Shown here piece by piece: positions 43,080-51,930 of a stretch of DNA of 64,000 bases; the first letter of the stretch is position 1, and each line of letters begins with the position of its first letter. The position numbers were made by a program, and so were the translations under genes. Below the pieces are notes generated by a model that made no database searches, was not told the DNA's origin, and saw nothing but the letters and a program-made list of their open reading frames with translations. Source of the DNA: Vibrio sp. Isolate34 (lineage in GTDB: Bacteria > Pseudomonadota > Gammaproteobacteria > Enterobacterales > Vibrionaceae); contig NZ_JAKEUO010000015.1 of NCBI RefSeq assembly GCF_022397915.1, forward strand, positions 78,532-142,531, read 5' to 3'.

Positions 43080-44431
43080 TCTGATTGCTTACTCTTTTTG
43101 TTTCGGTAAGTCTTACGGCGACGATTACCTGACTTTGCTGGTGCTGCTACGTCATTCGCCATAGCTTGGCGCATATTGCGACCTGCTGTTTGGTAGCGCT
43201 CCCACCATTTCGCTAGATCTTTGGTTTCACCACCTTCAATCTCACCACGCATTTCTAGGAAATCGTAGCCTGCACGGAACTTGTTTAGCTCCATTAGGCG
43301 AACGGCACGTTTACCGTTGCGGCGAGGAAGTCGTAATTGCAGCTGCCAAACTTCACGAATGGTTGCTGTGTGACGACGAGGGATAGCAATAGATTTAACT
43401 TGCTGGTCAAGGATGATGTTGCTTGCTTCCATGATCGCATCGTAGTGCGCCATGCCTTGCTCTGCGACTAACTTGTCTGCCAACTTGTTCATTGGATACC
43501 AAAGGATCGCAGCAAACATAAACGCAGGGTTTACTCGTTTGCCATCTTCGATGCGAAGGTCGGTAGAGTCGAGCACCAAGTCAAGCATCTGTTCTGTGTG
43601 AGAGTCGTAATCTTCAGTGAAGAACTCAGCGATTGCTGGGAACATCTGTTGGAACAGGTTGTATTCACGCATCAGATGGTAGGTTTCTAAACCGTGACCT
43701 GATTGAAGTAATTTAAGAGACTCTTCGTAGAGACGTGCCGCTGGGATATCTTTTAGAAGGTGTGCCAGCTCTTCGATTGGATCGGCTGTGTCTTCTTCAA
43801 TATCGAAGTCCAGTTTAGCGGCGAAGCGCATAGCACGTAGCATACGTACTGGGTCTTCGCGGTAGCGTGTTTCTGGATCGCCGATTAGACGGATCAGCTT
43901 GTCTTCTAAATCTTCTACACCACCCGCGTAATCGTGGATGCTGTAGTCTGCAATGTTGTAGTACATCGCGTTGATTGTGAAATCGCGGCGTTCTGCATCT
44001 TCATCAACACTGCCGTATACGTTATCGCGTAGTAGCATGCCTTCTTTAGATTGGGCAGACACGTTTTTCGATGGCTCTTGATGGTGACCACGGAAAGTAG
44101 CTACTTCGATGATGTCACGACCAAACATGATGTGCGCCAAGCGGAAACGGCGACCGATAAGGCGACAGTTTCTGAAAAGGTTCTTGATTTGCTCTGGCGT
44201 TGCGTTGGTCGCAATATCAAAATCTTTTGGCTGAGAGCCTAATAGGATATCGCGTACACCACCACCGACTAAAAACGCGTCAAAACCCGCACCATTCAGG
44301 CGATATAACACTTTTAGTGCGTTGTCGCTGATCTGCTTGCGTGAAATATTGTGCTCTTGACGAGTATAAATATTCAGAGCTAATTCGTGGAATCCGCGTT
44401 GTTCGCTTGGGGTATTGTCGTTTGTATTCAT
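43076..44431 (-). CDS. pcnB: Poly(A) polymerase I
   Basis: Adds poly(A) tails to RNA 3' ends, promoting decay. The 451-residue protein belongs to the class II nucleotidyltransferases (tRNA nucleotidyltransferase/PAP). LVGGGVRDILLGSQPKDFDI near residues 56-75 carries the catalytic DFD, with RRDFTINAM near 148 and the basic C-terminal RRRKTYRNKKSKQSE tail typical of PcnB, not Cca. It lies 183 bases downstream of gluQRS, a gap with no obvious terminator. Confidence 0.94.
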   Translation of the reverse strand: MNTNDNTPSEQRGFHELALNIYTRQEHNISRKQISDNALKVLYRLNGAGFDAFLVGGGVRDILLGSQPKDFDIATNATPEQIKNLFRNCRLIGRRFRLAHIMFGRDIIEVATFRGHHQEPSKNVSAQSKEGMLLRDNVYGSVDEDAERRDFTINAMYYNIADYSIHDYAGGVEDLEDKLIRLIGDPETRYREDPVRMLRAMRFAAKLDFDIEEDTADPIEELAHLLKDIPAARLYEESLKLLQSGHGLETYHLMREYNLFQQMFPAIAEFFTEDYDSHTEQMLDLVLDSTDLRIEDGKRVNPAFMFAAILWYPMNKLADKLVAEQGMAHYDAIMEASNIILDQQVKSIAIPRRHTATIREVWQLQLRLPRRNGKRAVRLMELNKFRAGYDFLEMRGEIEGGETKDLAKWWERYQTAGRNMRQAMANDVAAPAKSGNRRRKTYRNKKSKQSE

Positions 44432-44614
44432 TAGTTTAGAACAAAGTAGGTATCGCCAACTTTGTTTTTCTCTTAGTCCAAAGTGGTAGTGCAGAGTTTA
44501 ATTGCGGCTAATAATAGCTTAGCGCGAGCCATTTGAGAACATCGTCTGCTTAACCACTGTGGTAGGTTATGGCATTTTTATGTGTCGTTTTTGCTGTTTG
44601 CCGTGAATTTCGAG

Positions 44615-45490
44615 CTAATTACAGTGCTCTTTTTGTAAACTATCAGGTAACTGACTGACGTTCCATTGTTGGCAGCCCCACAATAAAATCTCATCGATTG
44701 AAGCCTCACAAATAGCCTCAGGAATAGTGAAACCTAAGAATTGCATGGCATTAAGTAGCGTTGGTTTTGGGTTGTTGAGATCGATGGCTGTGGCGTGGTT
44801 CTGTTTTGACAGTTTATTCCCCAAGCCATCGGTTGCCAATGGTAAGTGCAGGTAACTGACGGTTTTTTGCTTGAGTGTCTTATACAGACTGATTTGTCGA
44901 CCTGTTGGTTCGATTAGGTCTGCGCCTCTAACAACTTCAGTCACCCCTTGGTCGATATCATCAAGGACAACCGCCAAGTTATAAGCAAACAATCCATCTC
45001 GACGTTTGATAATGAAATCTTCTTCCGCCAATGCCTTAGGTATCTGGATTGTACCGTGACGAACATCGTCAAACGACTCGACAGGGTAATCCATGCACAA
45101 GCGTACCGCTCGCTCACCTGAATCAATCAAAGCTGCGTGTCGGCAGTGACCATTATAGAAACCGCCTAAGGCTTTTATCTGTTTACGAGTGCATTGGCAG
45201 TAGTAGGCTTGTTTATCAGCGACCCATTGATCAATTTGAGCTTGATACATGTCGTGACGTTGGCTTTGATAGACGACTTCGCCATCCCAAAAGAGATGGT
45301 AAGCCTCAAGCGTCTTAAGAATCAGGTCTGCAGCTCCGGCCATTTCTCTTGGTGGGTCTAGGTCTTCCATACGAACTAACCATTTTCCTTGGTTAGATTT
45401 TGCTTGGAAGTAGCTACCAAGAGCAGCAACAAGTGAGCCAAAATGAAGAGGACCTGACGGTGATGGTGCAAAGCGCCCGATATAATTCAT
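44615..45490 (-). CDS. gluQRS: Glutamyl-Q tRNA(Asp) synthetase
   Basis: Attaches glutamate to the queuosine base of tRNA(Asp). It resembles the catalytic half of glutamyl-tRNA synthetase and lacks the anticodon-binding domain: 291 residues, APSPSGPLHFGSL near 8-20 (HIGH equivalent), a zinc knuckle with CQC and a later HC (CQCTRKQ near 98), and NKLSKQNHA near 232 (KMSKS equivalent). The dksA-gluQRS-pcnB-folK order is conserved in gamma-proteobacteria. Confidence 0.96.
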   Translation of the reverse strand: MNYIGRFAPSPSGPLHFGSLVAALGSYFQAKSNQGKWLVRMEDLDPPREMAGAADLILKTLEAYHLFWDGEVVYQSQRHDMYQAQIDQWVADKQAYYCQCTRKQIKALGGFYNGHCRHAALIDSGERAVRLCMDYPVESFDDVRHGTIQIPKALAEEDFIIKRRDGLFAYNLAVVLDDIDQGVTEVVRGADLIEPTGRQISLYKTLKQKTVSYLHLPLATDGLGNKLSKQNHATAIDLNNPKPTLLNAMQFLGFTIPEAICEASIDEILLWGCQQWNVSQLPDSLQKEHCN

Positions 45491-45594
45491 GTGTGAACAA
45501 CCTAATCTGGATGGTACCGCAGTAGCCGATTCTTAAGACGTTTAACTGTCGTATTATTGTTTCTAACCACGCTTGAACGCGCTGAGATAACCAA

Positions 45595-45620
45595 CAAAAA
45601 AGGGAGCCAAAGCTCCCTTT
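45595..45620 (-). terminator. Terminator of dksA
   Basis: On the minus strand AAAGGGAGC pairs with GCTCCCTTT and is followed by a T-run. It lies 17 bases past the dksA stop, so dksA and gluQRS are at least partly separate transcripts. Confidence 0.88.
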
Positions 45621-45637
45621 CTTTATATCTGCAAGAA

Positions 45638-46084
45638 TTAACCTTGCATCTGTTTCTCTTTGATCTCTGCAAGTGTTTTACAGTCAATACAAAGGTCAGC
45701 AGTTGGACGAGCTTCAAGGCGACGAATGCCAATCTCGATACCGCAAGAATCACAGAAGCCGAAATCGTCTTCTTCGATCTTGTCTAGTGTCTTTTCAATT
45801 TTCTTGATTAGACGACGCTCACGGTCACGGTTGCGTAGCTCTAGGCTGAATTCTTCTTCTTGAGAAGCACGGTCAACTGGGTCTGGGAAATTCGCTGCTT
45901 CGTCCTGCATGTGGTGAACAGTACGATCAACTTCTTCCCTGAGCTGGTTGCGCCAAGCTGCTAAAATTTTTGTAAAATGTTCCGTTTGCTCAGGTGACAT
46001 GTATTCTTCACCTGGCTTTTCTTGGTACGGTTCAACACCTGCGATGGCTAGGATGCCTAGCGCTTTTTTCTTAGATTCTGGCAT
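45638..46084 (-). CDS. dksA: RNA polymerase-binding transcription factor DksA
   Basis: Binds the RNA polymerase secondary channel and works with ppGpp at rRNA and amino-acid promoters. At 148 residues it has a long coiled coil with acidic tip residues Asp68 and Asp71 (DPVDRAS), and the zinc cysteines 111, 114, 132 and 135. AGGAG lies upstream of the ATG. The gap to sfsA holds its promoter. Confidence 0.98.
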   Translation of the reverse strand: MPESKKKALGILAIAGVEPYQEKPGEEYMSPEQTEHFTKILAAWRNQLREEVDRTVHHMQDEAANFPDPVDRASQEEEFSLELRNRDRERRLIKKIEKTLDKIEEDDFGFCDSCGIEIGIRRLEARPTADLCIDCKTLAEIKEKQMQG

Positions 46085-46219
46085 ACAGCATCTCCTATTT
46101 ACACCTAGTCAACTGCAAAGCAGCTAATTTTAAGGCGGGTATCTATAGCAGAAAGAACGAATGGTGGCAAATACTCTTATTCAAACTTGCAATCAATGTG
46201 ATTTGTTCAACATCTTTGT

Positions 46220-46963
46220 TTAGTTATTGATAAATTCAACAGATTGTTTTAGTTGTATTTGAGTACTGCTGAGCTCTGCTTTATAGCAAAGCACTTCAAC
46301 TCCAGCGTCTTGTGCTTGTTTTAGTAATAACGAATATTTGGCGTCTATATGGTGTGCCGCAGACACTTTTTCAATACCTGAATGCAAAACAGTGAATAAA
46401 AGTACGGCTCTATTTCCAGATTCGACCATTTCTGTGAGTTCACGCAGATGTTTTTGACCTCTGGTGGTGACCGCATCAGGGAAAAAACCTTGTCCTTCGG
46501 TTGAGATCTCTTGCTTAGTTGACACTTGCTGCTCGTCGAGCAAAGTGACGCTTTTTACTTCGATGTAACAAGGCGGCTTTTCGTTATCTTCAAGCAAAAT
46601 ATCAATTCGACTATTCTCGCTACCATACTTCACTTCGGTTCGTAACGCGTTATAACCTAAGAGTTCAACTATAGTCCCATTTTCAATTGCTTCCACCGCT
46701 AGCTGGTTTGCTCGCGCAGTATTTACACAAATACGGTGACCTTTGTCTGTTTCTGAGATCTCCCAGCTGTTTGGGTACTTTCTTTTTGCGTTATCGGATG
46801 TTGAGTACCAAACGGTGTTGCCTGGGGTCGCGCATCCTGTCATCGCTCCAGTGTTAGCACAGTGAATAGTACGCTCGCTGCCGTCAGGAAGTTTGATGTC
46901 AGTGAGAAAACGTTTATAGCGTTTGATAAGAGTCGCTGACTCTAATGGCGGATTGAAGTGCAT
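46220..46963 (-). CDS. sfsA: Sugar fermentation stimulation protein SfsA
   Basis: A 247-residue SfsA-family protein. The N-terminal OB-like part (RYKRFLTDIKLPDG near 15-28) and the C-terminal nuclease-like fold with IEVKSV near 132-137 match the family. It was named for effects on maltose metabolism in E. coli; the molecular role is not settled. It lies just upstream of dksA, as in E. coli, and is divergent from hrpB with only 34 bases between starts. Confidence 0.95.
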   Translation of the reverse strand: MHFNPPLESATLIKRYKRFLTDIKLPDGSERTIHCANTGAMTGCATPGNTVWYSTSDNAKRKYPNSWEISETDKGHRICVNTARANQLAVEAIENGTIVELLGYNALRTEVKYGSENSRIDILLEDNEKPPCYIEVKSVTLLDEQQVSTKQEISTEGQGFFPDAVTTRGQKHLRELTEMVESGNRAVLLFTVLHSGIEKVSAAHHIDAKYSLLLKQAQDAGVEVLCYKAELSSTQIQLKQSVEFINN

Positions 46964-46997
46964 ATTACTTATTTAGACGGGTAGGTTTTTATGTACA

Positions 46998-49496
46998 ATG
47001 TTGCCAACATTACACCACAAGGTTCTCCCATTGCCACAACTGCCCATAGAAGCTGTGATGCCAGATCTGCTCGCTGGCGTAGAAACACACACTCAACTTA
47101 TTCTAAAGGCCGCTCCCGGTGCAGGTAAGTCAACATTCTTCCCAATACAGCTGGTTAAGACTAATGCCGTTCAAGGCAAAATTATCATGCTTGAACCTAG
47201 GCGTTTGGCGGCAAGAAATATTGCGACTTACTTGGCGAGCCAATTGGGAGAGAAGATCGGGGAGAGCATAGGTTTTAGAGTTCGTGGTGAATCTAAAACC
47301 AGCAGTGCAACTCGCTTGGAGATCGTGACCGAAGGGATCATGACAAGAATGATCCAAACCGACCCTGAATTGACAGGGGTGGACATGGTGATCTTCGATG
47401 AATTCCACGAACGCAGCATTCATGCCGATACCGCTTTGGCTTTTAGCCTAGAGATCCAAGAGGCGCTGCGTGATGATCTGAAAGTGGTCGTGATGTCGGC
47501 AACCTTAGAACAACAAGCGCTGCAATCTTTATTGCCGAATGCCAAATATGTTGAATCTCAAGGTCGTACTTTCCCGGTCGACTTTCGCTATCAGCCTCTC
47601 AGTACTAATGAATATTTAGCCCCTAAAATGGCGAATGTGATCCGTTCTTTGATGGAGAAGGAATCCGGTTCGTTGTTAGCATTCTTGCCTGGCGTTTCTG
47701 CAATTAAGCAGGTGGAGTCGCAACTAGAACAACTCTCTAGCGATATTGATGTCTGTCCTTTGTATGGTCAACTCAGTTTTCCTCAACAGCAGAAAGCAAT
47801 AGCACCGTCTGAGAAAGGGCGTCGCAAAGTGGTATTGGCCACCAATATTGCTGAAACCTCTTTGACCATTGAGGGCATTCGGTTGGTGGTGGATTCTGGT
47901 TTTGAACGAGTCGCCAAGTTTGATTTGAAAACCGGCATCACCAAGCTTGAGCAAGTGAAAATCTCGCAGTCTTCCGCTGAACAGCGTGCTGGCCGTGCAG
48001 GGCGAATTGAAGAAGGTCTGTGTGTTCGCTTGTACAGCGAAACGCAGTTAATGCAGCAACCTGCTGTACCTGAGCCTGAAATTCGACATTCGGATCTCTC
48101 TTCGCTGGTGGCTGAGTTGACGCAATGGGGCGCTGCAAATGCAGACGAGTTGCAATGGCTAGATGCTCCGCCACAAGCTTCAGTGGAACAAGCCAAGCAA
48201 CTGCTGCAAAGCCTTGAGCTACTAGACAGCAATGGACAATTTACGGCGCTAGGTAAACAGGCTCAACGTTTAGGTCTTGAGCCACGTATCGCCAGCATGC
48301 TGATAAAAGCGCAGCAGGGCAGCCAAGCCTTGTTGAATGCTGCGATTGTCGCCGCCGCTTTACTTGAAGAACCTGAACGGAACGTCACCGATATTCAGCA
48401 TTCGTTGCATCGACTTAAGCAAAGAAAACATGCGAAAAACAGCGTGGTGATGCAGCGAGCGAAAAGTCTCGCCAGCAAACTCAATCATCACGTAGATTTG
48501 TCACAACTTGATGAATCATTGTTACCATTAGTGCTTTGTTTTGCATTCCCTGACCGAATAGCTCAAGCGAGAAGCGCAACCAGTAGTGCGTTCCTTCTTG
48601 CGAATGGTCACGGCGCTGAGGTGCGTGATGATGATCCATTGGCGAATAACGATTACATCGTGGTGATTGATTTGATGCGTAGCGCAGGGCGAGCCAGTCG
48701 GATTTTCTTGGCAACCGCCGTTGATATTTCGCAGTTAGAAGACGCGTTTCCAAAACTCTTCGCCTGTTCAGATTATGCGGATTGGGATGAAAAACGTGGA
48801 CGTTTGGTAGCTGAGCAGCGAGTCTCTTTGGGCAAACTGATTATCAGCACCAAAGCGTTACCAGAGCCGAGTGCGGGTCAGGCGAGCCAAGCGCTACTCA
48901 ATTATATCGCTCGATGTGGGCTTGACCGTTTACATTGGACGCCAGCCGCGAAGCAGCTTGTTGAGCGTGTACGTTGCGCCCAGCTTTGGATGCCAGAACA
49001 TGATTGGCCTGCGATGGATAATGCTAGCTTAATGGAACATCTAGATACTTGGTTATCGCCGTATTTGAATGGCATAAAGTCAGCAAAAGGGTTGTCGGGT
49101 GTTTCCATTGAGCAGGCACTGTCGGCGTACCTGGGTTGGCCGTTGAATCAAGAAATCGACCAATGGTTACCGACGCATTACGTGATGCCTACAGGCAATA
49201 AAAAAGCGATTCGATACCAATATCAATCGGAGCCTGTGATCTCGGTGCGAATGCAAGAAGTCTTTGGTGAACAAGACTCACCATTGATAGCGCAAGGTCG
49301 TAAAAAAGTCGTGCTTGAGTTACTTTCTCCAGCGCAGCGACCATTGCAAATCACTCAAGATTTAGCTGGCTTTTGGGCTGGCGCGTACAAAGAAGTACAA
49401 AAAGAGATGAAAGGCCGTTACCCAAAACACCCTTGGCCCGATGACCCTGCTAACCATGTAGCAACCACTAAAACCAAACGACAGTTGAACCGATGA
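46998..49496 (+). CDS. hrpB: ATP-dependent helicase HrpB
   Basis: A DEAH-like RNA helicase of 832 residues whose cellular role is not firmly established. Walker A is APGAGKST near residues 39-46, the Walker B/DExH box reads DEFH, and SATL, ATNIAETSLTI and QRAGRAGR follow in order. The C-terminal HrpB_C region fills about residues 680-832. The start has little ribosome-binding sequence. Its stop overlaps the mrcB start by 4 bases, the usual hrpB-mrcB order. Confidence 0.96.
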   Translation: MLPTLHHKVLPLPQLPIEAVMPDLLAGVETHTQLILKAAPGAGKSTFFPIQLVKTNAVQGKIIMLEPRRLAARNIATYLASQLGEKIGESIGFRVRGESKTSSATRLEIVTEGIMTRMIQTDPELTGVDMVIFDEFHERSIHADTALAFSLEIQEALRDDLKVVVMSATLEQQALQSLLPNAKYVESQGRTFPVDFRYQPLSTNEYLAPKMANVIRSLMEKESGSLLAFLPGVSAIKQVESQLEQLSSDIDVCPLYGQLSFPQQQKAIAPSEKGRRKVVLATNIAETSLTIEGIRLVVDSGFERVAKFDLKTGITKLEQVKISQSSAEQRAGRAGRIEEGLCVRLYSETQLMQQPAVPEPEIRHSDLSSLVAELTQWGAANADELQWLDAPPQASVEQAKQLLQSLELLDSNGQFTALGKQAQRLGLEPRIASMLIKAQQGSQALLNAAIVAAALLEEPERNVTDIQHSLHRLKQRKHAKNSVVMQRAKSLASKLNHHVDLSQLDESLLPLVLCFAFPDRIAQARSATSSAFLLANGHGAEVRDDDPLANNDYIVVIDLMRSAGRASRIFLATAVDISQLEDAFPKLFACSDYADWDEKRGRLVAEQRVSLGKLIISTKALPEPSAGQASQALLNYIARCGLDRLHWTPAAKQLVERVRCAQLWMPEHDWPAMDNASLMEHLDTWLSPYLNGIKSAKGLSGVSIEQALSAYLGWPLNQEIDQWLPTHYVMPTGNKKAIRYQYQSEPVISVRMQEVFGEQDSPLIAQGRKKVVLELLSPAQRPLQITQDLAGFWAGAYKEVQKEMKGRYPKHPWPDDPANHVATTKTKRQLNR

Positions 49497-51892
49497 TGAC
49501 CAAAATGTTAACGCCAAAAAAGGCACCACCTAAAAAAGCGCCAGCAAAGAAGTCACCAGCGACCAAAACCAAGCCTCGAAAACCGAGAGCCGCCGCGAAG
49601 AAGAGCAAACCAAGAGCCCAAAAAACGGGTAACCGAGGTTGGTTGAAGATCCTTTGGGGCATTGCGTGGAAAGCGGGCTTAGCCTTGGCAGCGCTATTGT
49701 TGTTCGTCGGTATCTATCTAGATTCGGTGGTCAAGCAGCGCTTTGAAGGTCAATTGTTTGATTTACCTACCGTTGTTTATGCTCGTGTGTTGGATCTATC
49801 TCCGGGTACTGCGGTGAGTTTGACACAGGTTAAGAATGAACTGGATGTACTGAATTACCGCAAGGTGAACTCTCCTCGTCACCCTGGTGAGTACTCATCT
49901 TCTTCAACCAAGATTGAGATGATTCGTCGTCCGTTCGAGTTTGTTGATGGGCCGGAAGCTGACCGTCATGTGATGTTGCACTTCAATGGCAATGAATTAA
50001 CTCGAATCCAGTCGCTAGAGAAGAAAGGCGACATGGGTTATCTACGTGTTGAACCGAAAATGCTGGGTATGCTTGAGAAAAGCAACGATGAGCAGCGACT
50101 GTTCTTGAAACGTAACCAATTCCCAGAAGTGATGGTTGATGCGCTACTGGCGACCGAAGACCGAAATTTCTACCAGCACGATGGGGTTTCGCCATTGGCG
50201 ATAGCTCGTGCGATGGTGGTGAATGTGAAAGCCGGACGCACGGTGCAAGGTGGTAGTACGTTGACTCAACAGTTGGCGAAGAACTTGTTCCTATCCAGTG
50301 AACGCACGCTGTGGCGTAAGGTTCGTGAGGCCTACATTGCGCTTATCTTGGATCATCGTTACAGCAAAGACCGCATCCTAGAAGCTTACTTGAACGAGGT
50401 TTACCTAGGTCAAAATGGCGGTCAAGCGATTCATGGTTTCGGCTTAGCTTCGCGTTTGTACTTCGGTCAACCGATTCAAGAGCTGCGCATCGATCAGCTA
50501 GCATTGCTAGTGGGTATGGTGAAAGGACCATCGTATTACAACCCTGTTCGTTACCCTGAACGCGCTAAGACTCGACGCGATCTGGTTCTTCGCTTATTGA
50601 TGCAACAAGATATTTTGACTCCTCGCCAATACGAAGAAGCTGCAAGTCGTGACTTGGATATTCAAGACAACCCGCGCATTGCCAGCCGACAGCCAGCTTA
50701 CTTCCAACAGGTAAACATCGAGCTGAAAAAGTACGTTGGAGACCGATTTGAAGCCAAGAAAGGGATACGTGTGTTTACCTCTCTTGATCCTGTGTCTCAA
50801 GATAAGCTAGAGAAGTCGATTGCGCGTAAGGTACCTGATCTATCCAAAACTGCAGGTGACAAACTTGAAGCGGCTGCGATTGCTGTTGATCGAAATACTG
50901 GTGAAATCCGTGCGATGGTAGGGGGCAAGCGTACTGGCTACGATGGCTTTAACCGTGCCTTGAACGCAAGTCGCCCAATTGGTTCATTAGTCAAACCTGC
51001 AATTTATCTGACGGCATTAGAGCAGCCGCAAAAGTACACGCTCGCGACGACTTTGATGGATACCCCCCTCAGCTTGAAAGGCAGTAAAGGCAGCGTCTGG
51101 AGCCCGAGAAACTTCGATCGTAAGTTCCGCGGAGAGGTGCCTTTGTATGTGGCACTTTCGAAATCTTATAATGTGCCAACGGTTCGATTGGGAATGCAGT
51201 TAGGTATTGATAGTGTCTCAGATACGATTGGAAAACTGGGTGTCGATAAAAATGAGATTCGCCCAGTGCCATCGATGTTCTTGGGTTCATTCTCACTGAC
51301 ACCATTCCAAGTTGCACAGATGTACCAGACAATCACCAACTCAGGCCGTATCGCACCGTTGTCTGCGCTTCGTTCAGTGGTTGATAATGATGGTGAGGTT
51401 CTATATCAATCAATCCCTCGCGTGTCGCAAAGTGTTGACCAACAAGCCGCTTGGCTAACAACCTATGCGATGAAACGTGGGGTGTCGGAAGGTACGGGTC
51501 GCTTCCTACAAGGTCAGTTTGCATGGGCAGGGTTAGCCGGTAAAACGGGCACCAGTAACGACAGTCGCGATAGTTGGTTTGTTGGGGTTGATGGTCGTGA
51601 AGTGACGACGATTTGGCTTGGGCGTGATGACAATAAACCGACTAAACTCACAGGTTCTAGCGGTGCGCTGCGTGTCTATGCCGATTACCTGAAGCAAAGA
51701 ACACCAGAACAGTTATTGCTGCCTTGGCCGACAGGGATTACGACCGCCAGCTTTACTCGAACTGCCGAAGGCGCTTTAGAGTTTGACTGTGATGGTAGCG
51801 TTAAACTGCCAGTATGGGATGAAAGTGGGAACATTAAAAAGGGCTGTGAAAGTCAACCAAAACAGTGGCTAAAGAAGCTTTTTCAGTGGTAA
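49493..51892 (+). CDS. mrcB: Penicillin-binding protein 1B, bifunctional
   Basis: A class A PBP that polymerises and cross-links peptidoglycan. The 799-residue protein has a Lys/Ala/Pro-rich cytosolic tail (residues 1-50), one membrane anchor near 60-80, a UB2H region, a GT51 transglycosylase domain (ATEDRNFYQHDG near 222 with catalytic Glu, GGSTLTQQLAKNLFLS near 259), and a transpeptidase domain with SLVK near 496, SKSYN near 552 and KTGTS near 685. Start at 49493 or 49496. Coupled to hrpB by a 4-base overlap. Confidence 0.97.
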   Translation: MMTKMLTPKKAPPKKAPAKKSPATKTKPRKPRAAAKKSKPRAQKTGNRGWLKILWGIAWKAGLALAALLLFVGIYLDSVVKQRFEGQLFDLPTVVYARVLDLSPGTAVSLTQVKNELDVLNYRKVNSPRHPGEYSSSSTKIEMIRRPFEFVDGPEADRHVMLHFNGNELTRIQSLEKKGDMGYLRVEPKMLGMLEKSNDEQRLFLKRNQFPEVMVDALLATEDRNFYQHDGVSPLAIARAMVVNVKAGRTVQGGSTLTQQLAKNLFLSSERTLWRKVREAYIALILDHRYSKDRILEAYLNEVYLGQNGGQAIHGFGLASRLYFGQPIQELRIDQLALLVGMVKGPSYYNPVRYPERAKTRRDLVLRLLMQQDILTPRQYEEAASRDLDIQDNPRIASRQPAYFQQVNIELKKYVGDRFEAKKGIRVFTSLDPVSQDKLEKSIARKVPDLSKTAGDKLEAAAIAVDRNTGEIRAMVGGKRTGYDGFNRALNASRPIGSLVKPAIYLTALEQPQKYTLATTLMDTPLSLKGSKGSVWSPRNFDRKFRGEVPLYVALSKSYNVPTVRLGMQLGIDSVSDTIGKLGVDKNEIRPVPSMFLGSFSLTPFQVAQMYQTITNSGRIAPLSALRSVVDNDGEVLYQSIPRVSQSVDQQAAWLTTYAMKRGVSEGTGRFLQGQFAWAGLAGKTGTSNDSRDSWFVGVDGREVTTIWLGRDDNKPTKLTGSSGALRVYADYLKQRTPEQLLLPWPTGITTASFTRTAEGALEFDCDGSVKLPVWDESGNIKKGCESQPKQWLKKLFQW

Positions 51893-51930
51893 AGTCATAA
51901 CAGAAAACAATGACAAGGACAGTTTAAAGA

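Noticed and set aside
45502..45753. Open frame on the minus strand overlapping dksA and its terminator
   Set aside because: It overlaps the real dksA end and terminator in another frame.
47783..48232. Open frame of 149 codons on the minus strand within hrpB
   Set aside because: Antisense to the helicase motifs, cysteine- and serine-rich, with no supporting signal.
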